Assembly: GCF_018866245.1 (NCBI RefSeq)
Contig: NZ_CP076458.1
Span: forward strand, 2,604,001-2,668,000
Source of the DNA: Novisyntrophococcus fermenticellae
GTDB taxonomy: Bacteria > Bacillota > Clostridia > Lachnospirales > Lachnospiraceae
Length of the DNA stretch: 64,000 nt
Direction: 5' to 3'
Part shown: positions 58,896-64,000 of the stretch, one piece after another
Layout of the letters: the number at the start of each line of letters is the position of its first letter
How positions within the stretch are numbered: position 1 is the first letter of the stretch
The notes under the pieces: model-generated
Seen by the model: the letters and a program-made list of their open reading frames with translations, nothing else
Databases searched by the model: none
Told to the model about the DNA's origin: nothing
Position numbers and translations under genes: made by a program

Positions 58896-60728
58896 CTATT
58901 CATATGGAATCCGAAGCTCGGTACAAGTTCCGTGTGCATCCGATGCCACGTGAAAATATCCCTTTTCTCCATAATACAGCTTGATTCTGGTTATCACATT
59001 ACGAACTCCGATACTCGACTCGATCCGCTCCTTCCGGTAATCCAGCTGATTAAACAGTTCAACCAGAGACGCATCCATCCCGACCCCATTATCTTTAACT
59101 GTAATCTGAATATATTCCTCATCCACCTCCCGGATGCAGATGTTGACCTCATCCTCGCCTGTAGGTCCCGGAAATGCATGGATGAGTACATTCTCCAGCA
59201 GCGGCTGAATCAAAAGCTTATGGATTTTACAGCTTTGGATGTCCTCTTCTGCCTCGATTGTGCAGATAAAGCTATATTCAAAACGCTGCTGCTGCAGATA
59301 GATATAGGTCTTTAAATATTCCAGCTCATCCGAAATCCTGACCACCTCATTACTTTTATGGATGCTGTACCGCAGAATTCCGGCAAGACTGGTGAGCATT
59401 TTGCTGATGGTATACTCCTTCTGCCCAATTGCCACCCAATTGATTGTATCCAGTGTGTTATACAGAAAATGAGGATTAATCTGCGCTTCCAGGGATTTTA
59501 TTTCCGCATGCTTTTCTCTGATCAGAGCCTCCTTTTCCTGTGCCTCGGAAGCTGTAATTTCATCCATCATCAGATTAAAATGATTGGATATCCGCGAAAA
59601 TTCGTCCTGTCCCTCTGTCTGAATTCTCACCTTGCGGTCACCTTTATTGGCCGCATCCATACCTTTTAAGATACGCTTAACTGACCGGTCTGTATCTTCC
59701 GAAAACCGGATAGAAATCAGGATACATATAATCACAGTGAACAATCCTATGAGAATAATGACGGCAGTAATAAAATTGGCGTTTTTCAGTGCATATTTCA
59801 TATTCTGGACATTCACAACATAGAATTCCCGATCTACGATGCCTTCCATATTTATGACCATATTTCCGGGATTCAATGTCTCTATATTCCCTATATATGA
59901 AACAGCTGCTTCCTTAAGGGATGCTTCATCTGCCGGCTGTGTCCTATTTCCGCCAAAGATATTATCTCCGATACTGGTACGCTCCGGAAATGAAATAATG
60001 TCCCCGTATTTGTTTACAATAAAGGTAGTACTATATGCAGTATCCTCCGCATGATAAATCTGCTTCAGCGCATCCTCGTCAACACATAGAATCAGAACTC
60101 CCACCGGTCCCTTCCGGTAATTGTTAAAATCTGTAAGCTGATGAGCAATGTAGAAATAATCCTTATCTCCATACTCTGAACGCATCTTGTGATATGTCCT
60201 GGAGTAAATTGTCCCCTTCTTCTCCCATGCCTCCAAAACCAGATCGCTGTTGGCTATATCAGGGTCATCAAAGCAAAAACTTCTGGAACTCGAATTTGAT
60301 ATGTTGTCATAAAATAAAAGGTCACCATTCTTGCCTGCAATTGCTATCCCTAAAATCTCCTCGTTGATATACATGATTTCCCGAAGCTTTTCATTAATCG
60401 TATACTTAGCTGCATCATACCTGCTGTCATCCCAGAGATTCACAGGCTCCAGATTCTCAATGTAAGAGGTATCCGTATAGATTCTCTGTATCAGGCTGTC
60501 ACAGGATACAAAAAAATTCTCCACGTTGCTGGTCGTAAGTTCCAGATTTGCCCGTATCAGGTCCCCGGTCTGGTTCCGGATGGTGGCCACATTCAGCTGA
60601 TAGGCAACTATCTCAATGAGGAGATTGGGCAAAATAATCAGAAGCAGCAGCCATACCAGGATTTTCTTTGCAATCGGCAGATTCCGGAATCTCTTCCAAA
60701 ACCTGTCCGTAAACACTTTTCGTTTCAT
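58896..60728 (-). CDS. YesM-type sensor histidine kinase
   Basis: 610 residues. Membrane helix about 22-44, extracellular Cache-like sensor (about 50-315), second helix about 320-343, HAMP, then His_kinase domain with phospho-acceptor His420 in EAQINPHFLYNTLDTI and an ATP-binding N-box (LLIQPLLENVLIHAF) and VKDNGVGMD. Senses an external glycan or its binding protein and phosphorylates the AraC-type regulator. Promoter TTGACT-17-TATAGT upstream. Confidence 0.94.
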   Translation of the reverse strand: MKRKVFTDRFWKRFRNLPIAKKILVWLLLLIILPNLLIEIVAYQLNVATIRNQTGDLIRANLELTTSNVENFFVSCDSLIQRIYTDTSYIENLEPVNLWDDSRYDAAKYTINEKLREIMYINEEILGIAIAGKNGDLLFYDNISNSSSRSFCFDDPDIANSDLVLEAWEKKGTIYSRTYHKMRSEYGDKDYFYIAHQLTDFNNYRKGPVGVLILCVDEDALKQIYHAEDTAYSTTFIVNKYGDIISFPERTSIGDNIFGGNRTQPADEASLKEAAVSYIGNIETLNPGNMVINMEGIVDREFYVVNVQNMKYALKNANFITAVIILIGLFTVIICILISIRFSEDTDRSVKRILKGMDAANKGDRKVRIQTEGQDEFSRISNHFNLMMDEITASEAQEKEALIREKHAEIKSLEAQINPHFLYNTLDTINWVAIGQKEYTISKMLTSLAGILRYSIHKSNEVVRISDELEYLKTYIYLQQQRFEYSFICTIEAEEDIQSCKIHKLLIQPLLENVLIHAFPGPTGEDEVNICIREVDEEYIQITVKDNGVGMDASLVELFNQLDYRKERIESSIGVRNVITRIKLYYGEKGYFHVASDAHGTCTELRIPYE

Positions 60729-60800
60729 AGCTTTCCCCTTCGCCCGGCATTTTGCAGAAAAAGCCGTTACACAGGATATGTATAACAGCTTCTTCTTTTT

Positions 60801-60851
60801 TATAGCAAAGTATGCAAGAAAAGCTGCCAGTGGCAGGTTTTCTGTATTGCT
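60801..60851 (-). repeat. Dispersed hairpin repeat, copy C (inverted)
   Basis: On the minus strand it reads AATACAGAAAACCTGCC, ACT, GGCAGCTTTTCTTGCATACTTTG, very close to copy B. It lies between the kinase promoter and the kinase gene, so it would be transcribed in the 5' leader. Confidence 0.65.
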
Positions 60852-60880
60852 ACTATAACACTGTGTATAATCATAGTCAA
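60852..60880 (-). promoter_or_regulatory. Promoter of the sensor kinase gene
   Basis: TTGACT (60875-60880), 17-nt spacer, TATAGT (60852-60857), minus strand. Transcription would start near 60845, inside the end of repeat copy C. Confidence 0.7.
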
Positions 60881-60935
60881 TTAAAACCAGGAGCTCTGCA
60901 TTTCAACCACAGGCGCAGTTTCGTCTGACTGCAGC

Positions 60936-60977
60936 AAAAAAGCCGTATATTCCTTAGCTTTTAAGGACTACGGCTTT
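60936..60977 (-). terminator. Terminator of the Rrf2-family gene
   Basis: AAAGCCGTA and TACGGCTTT form a stem with inner TCCTTA/TAAGGA pairing, followed by TTTTTTGC on the minus strand, just after the stop codon. Confidence 0.85.
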
Positions 60978-60987
60978 CATTGCATTT

Positions 60988-61398
60988 TTAATTTCCAGCG
61001 GCTCCGGCCAGCTGGGACAGTGTCACCTCATTCAGCGTACTGGCCAGTTTCTTCTGTGTGGATTCCAATACAGCATGAACAGAACATTTCTTTTTTGTCT
61101 CCTGGCTGCAGTAATTTTCATCATTCAGACAGGTGTTTAGCTTAATCTTGCCTTCCATCACCTGGATAATATCATAGAGGGTAGCATTCCGCATGTTCTC
61201 AGCAATCCGGTAGCCTCCCAGACGCCCATGTACGGCTTCAATCATACCTCCCTCTTTTAAGCATCCCAGCACCTTGAGCAGATATCCGTATGAAATACAG
61301 AGCTCGTCCGCAATTTCAGCAGCTATTGTCAATGAATTTTTGTTATAAAGGATACACATGACACGAATGCCATAATCTGTTGTGTTTTGCAATTTCAT
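60988..61398 (-). CDS. Rrf2-family transcriptional regulator
   Basis: 136 residues. N-terminal winged helix (LTIAAEIADELCISYGYLLKVL) and a dimerisation helix. Three cysteines at 90, 97 and 105 (NTCLNDENYCSQETKKKCSVH in part) fit a [4Fe-4S] or [2Fe-2S] sensor like NsrR/IscR. It could answer NO or iron-sulfur status, in line with the hcp gene in the window, though no shared operator was identified. Monocistronic. Confidence 0.88.
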   Translation of the reverse strand: MKLQNTTDYGIRVMCILYNKNSLTIAAEIADELCISYGYLLKVLGCLKEGGMIEAVHGRLGGYRIAENMRNATLYDIIQVMEGKIKLNTCLNDENYCSQETKKKCSVHAVLESTQKKLASTLNEVTLSQLAGAAGN

Positions 61399-61443
61399 AT
61401 GTTTAACCTCTCACTACGAATATATATTCGTTTTTCGTTTGTC

Positions 61444-61947
61444 TTATGTAACAAAGATGGTACGTTTTCCCTTTTCCCTGGCCAAATTGATAATCTGTGC
61501 CGATCCTCCTCCTGGCTTGATATGCCGCCCCGATACAGAAATGATCGTATCCGCATGTTCAATAAGAAATTCCTTTTGTTCCTTATAGCAGGAAACATAG
61601 TGCTTATCAACGCCAAGTTGGTACATACCGGTCGCATTCTGTAAAATATATGCATACCGCTCTTTTCTCGGGATGCTCCAGTTCTCTGTATGACCTGCAT
61701 ATGGCTCAATACAGTGGAGTTCCATCTCAAGGTATTCTTCCTTAAGACCCACCAGAATTTCTGCGGCCCAAATTTCAAAGCCAAAGCTGGTACCACAAAG
61801 AAACTGATAGGTACCCGTATTTTGATAGAGTGAGATTACCGTTTCCTGTAAGTCTTTTTTTATCTGGATACAATCCGGATGCTTCTCATCACTTCCAAAC
61901 TGAAACTTCTGAACCCTTGGACCGATAAATGCTGCTGTCTTTTCCAC
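61444..61947 (-). CDS. SLOG-fold protein (DUF1273/YpsA-like)
   Basis: 167 residues. Rossmann-like, with AAFIGPRVQKF, CGTSFGFEIWAAEILVGLKE and the late HADTIISVSG...KPGGGSAQIINLARE glycine-rich loop. Resembles YpsA/SLOG proteins that bind nucleotides; Bacillus YpsA affects cell division. The start is GTG at 61947 without a clear ribosome-binding site; an in-frame CTG upstream following GGGAGAGGGGG is an alternative. Function unproven. Confidence 0.72.
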   Translation of the reverse strand: MEKTAAFIGPRVQKFQFGSDEKHPDCIQIKKDLQETVISLYQNTGTYQFLCGTSFGFEIWAAEILVGLKEEYLEMELHCIEPYAGHTENWSIPRKERYAYILQNATGMYQLGVDKHYVSCYKEQKEFLIEHADTIISVSGRHIKPGGGSAQIINLAREKGKRTIFVT

Positions 61948-62040
61948 ATTGATTCTGTCTATCAGACTATTTAATTTATCCAGTATTTTTAAACCCCCTC
62001 TCCCGCTGTAAGTATAAATCTTCTTCCAGGTATTACACTT

Positions 62041-62077
62041 TTTAAGTTTCTAATGATTAGTATAAAAGAAACTTAAA
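62041..62077. repeat. Perfect 11-bp inverted repeat
   Basis: TTTAAGTTTCT and AGAAACTTAAA with a 15-nt loop, in the 376-nt gap between the SLOG gene and the LytTR gene. No U-tract follows, so it is unlikely to be a terminator. Confidence 0.6.
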
Positions 62078-62080
62078 ATA

Positions 62081-62147
62081 ATCTGCTCAACTATCTGCTC
62101 AATAGGTCAATTTATTCGCCCAATTGTACAAAACCCCGCCCAACTGT
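62081..62147. promoter_or_regulatory. Direct repeats resembling LytTR binding sites
   Basis: Two pairs of direct repeats: ATCTGCTCAA at 62081 and 62093, and GCCCAAYTGT at 62118 and 62138 (20-bp period). On the minus strand the latter read ACARTTGGGC, similar to the ACAGTTAAG repeats bound by AgrA-type LytTR regulators. A LytTR gene starts 177 bp to the right. Confidence 0.5.
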
Positions 62148-62323
62148 TCTCCTTATATCTGGCGCTGCAGAATAAATCCTGGTAATTACGGAAAAGATAG
62201 ATCATTATATTTGTACTATTAAGCTGATTTTCTTTATCATTGAGCAGATTCCTTTCAAATTTCGACGATTTCAATTTATACTGTTTTTTCAAGAGATAGA
62301 ATATTCATAAAGGGGGCCTTCGA

Positions 62324-63058
62324 TTGATAACAGTATTCCTGTGTGACGATGATAGTGAAACTGTAGAAAAATATAGCAAGCTGATTAAGCAAATTGCCGA
62401 TAAGTATCAGATTGAGATTTCTCTTTCCGCCTTCTACAGTGGCGAATCCCTGGTTTTTCATTTATCGGATAACTCATGTTTACCTGATATTATTTATCTT
62501 GATATATTGATGGAAAATCTGGATGGCATGGAAGTTGCCAGAAAACTGAGAGATCTCGGATGCAAAGCTGAAATTATCTTCTTAAGCACCAGTGAGGAGT
62601 ATGTGTTTGATGCATTCGATGTGCATCCTCTGCATTATCTTCGAAAATACGAGACAAGCAACGAGAAATTTGAAGAGATTTTTTTGCGTGCTGTAAAGTT
62701 GTCTTCCGTAACAACATCGGATAAATTCATATACACAACAATTTCAGGACGTAAGGTCATACCGCTTAAGGATATTTCTCATTTTGTAATCTGGAAGGGG
62801 GTCATAACCGTACACTATGGCAAAGGAGAAAAATTTGAATACTGGAGCACATTGAAAGAGCTGAGCAAACAGCTGCAGGGAAAAGGGTTTGTTCGCATGC
62901 ACCGTTCTTATATCGTTAACCTCCAGTATATTTCAGAATTCAGACGCCGTGAAGTGATACTTAAGACAGGAAAAATAATTCCCATAGGGGTCACCTATGA
63001 GGAAAATGCCAAAAAAGCTTTTCGAAACTACGTTGAACTCAACAGTACATTCTTTTAG
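62324..63058 (+). CDS. LytTR-family response regulator (AgrA/ComE-like), orphan
   Basis: 244 residues. Receiver with VFLCDDDSE (acidic pocket, residues 8-10) and phospho-acceptor Asp60 (IIYLDILMENLDG), then a LytTR DNA-binding domain (about 135-240) with RMHRSYIVNLQYI. TTG start with AAAGGGGG upstream. No histidine kinase is adjacent, so it is an orphan. Direct repeats of LytTR type lie upstream, consistent with self-control or control of the divergent SLOG gene. Confidence 0.9.
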   Translation: MITVFLCDDDSETVEKYSKLIKQIADKYQIEISLSAFYSGESLVFHLSDNSCLPDIIYLDILMENLDGMEVARKLRDLGCKAEIIFLSTSEEYVFDAFDVHPLHYLRKYETSNEKFEEIFLRAVKLSSVTTSDKFIYTTISGRKVIPLKDISHFVIWKGVITVHYGKGEKFEYWSTLKELSKQLQGKGFVRMHRSYIVNLQYISEFRRREVILKTGKIIPIGVTYEENAKKAFRNYVELNSTFF

Positions 63059-63083
63059 ACGGGAAAAACAGTTCATAAATATA

Positions 63084-63127
63084 GCTCTCTTCTGCCGGAC
63101 ATGCTGAACCGTGCGGCAGAAGAGAGC
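63084..63127. terminator. Bidirectional terminator, 14-bp stem
   Basis: GCTCTCTTCTGCCG pairs perfectly with CGGCAGAAGAGAGC across a 16-nt loop. TTTTG follows on the plus strand. It serves the convergent LytTR and sulfite-reductase-like genes. Confidence 0.85.
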
Positions 63128-63135
63128 CTTTTGTA

Positions 63136-64000
63136 TTAATCCGCAATAATCTTTTCTTTTCTGGTTAAAATATCATCAGAAAAGATTTGTGTCTCTACAT
63201 TCTCAAATCCCAGCCGGCTGATTGTCTGTGCGAAGCGCTCACCTTCTATTCCCTGCTCACAGTAGAAAAGTATCACCTTCTCAATCGCGCTGAGTGCCTC
63301 TTCCTTATCAAAAAATACTCTGGATAATTCACGTCCTTTGGAAACCTGTTTACCCCAGCGGCCGCCAATATAGATTTTATATCCTTGCTTCCCTGTTTTG
63401 ATGGAATCAAAACGGCAGCTGCCTACACAGCGGCCACAGTGAATACATCTCTCTTCATTGATTTCCAGAACCCCATCCACAACACTGGCAGCATTCACAG
63501 GACAGACTTCCTCAACAAGACACTTTTTACAGCCTTTACATAAATCTTTTTCAAAATCCGGGATTCGTTGTCCGATGATTCCCACATCGTTCAAATCCGG
63601 TTTTACACAATTATTGGGACACCCTCCCACCGCAATCTTAAACTTATGGGGAAGCTTTACATCATGGTAGCCTTCATAGAACCGATGATGGATTTCTTCA
63701 GAAAGTGCAAACGTATCAATCAGTCCAAAACGGCAGGTGGTTCCCTTACAGCTTACCACCGGACGTACCTTAGAGCCGGTACCGCCCGTGACCATGCCTG
63801 CTTTTCCGATATATGCCTGGAAGTCTTCAATCTTCTCATAAGGGATTCCTTGCACCTCCACCGTCAGACGGGTGGTAAATGTGACAACACCATTGCCAAA
63901 TTTCTCGGCGGCCTCACTGATAACCTGTAATTGTTTTGCCGTAATTTTCCCATTAACCGTAATTACACGTCCGGAGAAATTGTCGGTTCCTTTGTTGTTT
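63136..64000 (-). CDS. Sulfite/nitrite reductase-like siroheme protein with two ferredoxin clusters (5' partial)
   Basis: 288 residues visible; the start lies off the right edge. The reading frame is open to the edge, with GRVITVNGKITAKQLQVI and VTFTTRLTVEVQG preceding an internal GTG. Siroheme/[4Fe-4S] ligands CKGTTCRFG and GGCPNNC, followed by two [4Fe-4S] ferredoxin motifs CKGCKKCLVEEVCP and CIHCGRCVGSC. The family reduces sulfite or nitrite with ferredoxin-type electron input. Whether it is dissimilatory-like or assimilatory is not decidable here. Confidence 0.9.
   Translation of the reverse strand, partial: NNKGTDNFSGRVITVNGKITAKQLQVISEAAEKFGNGVVTFTTRLTVEVQGIPYEKIEDFQAYIGKAGMVTGGTGSKVRPVVSCKGTTCRFGLIDTFALSEEIHHRFYEGYHDVKLPHKFKIAVGGCPNNCVKPDLNDVGIIGQRIPDFEKDLCKGCKKCLVEEVCPVNAASVVDGVLEINEERCIHCGRCVGSCRFDSIKTGKQGYKIYIGGRWGKQVSKGRELSRVFFDKEEALSAIEKVILFYCEQGIEGERFAQTISRLGFENVETQIFSDDILTRKEKIIAD

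Noticed and set aside
61395..61796. Second minus-strand reading frame overlapping the SLOG gene
   Set aside because: Out of frame with the SLOG product, which has a coherent Rossmann-like pattern; Arg/His-rich shadow.

Overview
The window looks like the chromosome of an anaerobic gut-type Firmicute, most likely a Lachnospiraceae member (Blautia/Dorea-like). The reasons are the clostridial Rho, a hybrid-cluster protein (hydroxylamine reductase), a CTC-type ribosomal protein L25, YesM/YesN two-component regulation of a glycan ABC transporter, and gene families typical of that group. Genus cannot be fixed from sequence reading alone.

Layout. 1-995: 3' portion of rho (minus, runs off the left edge). 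1121-1763: seven tRNA genes (Pro, Gly, Arg, His, Gln, Lys, Leu) from one consensus promoter. 1901-4713: housekeeping operon (phosphoesterase, rRNA methyltransferase-like, RdgB/HAM1, phosphoesterase). 4856-6433: a rhodanese, an Asn/Ser repeat protein and an ECF-transporter S component. 6570-43934: a complete temperate siphophage prophage of about 37.3 kb, flanked by a 66-bp direct repeat (65/66 identical) that carries the terminator hairpin at the attachment site. 44128-46676: L25 and hcp. 46772-60728: a mannoside-type glycan locus (Gfo/Idh/MocA oxidoreductase, GH38 alpha-mannosidase, two permeases, two solute-binding proteins, YesN/YesM regulators), with an IS110-family element inserted between the second binding protein and the regulators. 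60988-64000: Rrf2 regulator, SLOG-fold protein, orphan LytTR response regulator, and a siroheme/ferredoxin sulfite-reductase-like gene running off the right edge.

Prophage, in transcription order. A plus-strand lysogeny module (CI-like repressor, ImmA-type metallopeptidase, DUF4041/GIY-YIG protein, tyrosine integrase) diverges from a Cro-like gene across an operator region built of GAAAGTA half-sites. The minus strand then carries small early genes, Gp157, a Sak4-like ATPase, an SSB-like DUF669 protein, a CHC2 primase, a DUF927 helicase, an iteron-rich putative origin, a nuclease, a helicase, a Dam-type methylase and a late regulator. After these come a separately transcribed two-gene cassette, TerS/TerL, an SPP1-type portal, a minor head protein with a fused toxin-like domain, a Prp protease with scaffold and capsid, connector and tail genes, fibre genes and a holin/endolysin lysis cassette.

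Most interesting points. (1) The isolated cassette at 26901-28460 (cytoplasmic protein plus small membrane protein) has its own terminators and a promoter whose spacer holds a perfect Gram-positive LexA box; it is a candidate uncharacterised phage-exclusion or SOS-response system. (2) A phage-encoded Prp protease sits beside scaffold and capsid proteins that both carry the L27-like cleavage motif. (3) The minor head protein appears fused to an Ntox50-like domain. (4) A cluster of about ten GGTAAGAC iterons occupies the gap after the replication helicase. (5) Paired TTACTAAC sites lie near both prophage ends. (6) A dispersed hairpin repeat occurs three times in intergenic DNA. (7) A structured region upstream of the IS110 transposase is a candidate bridge RNA.
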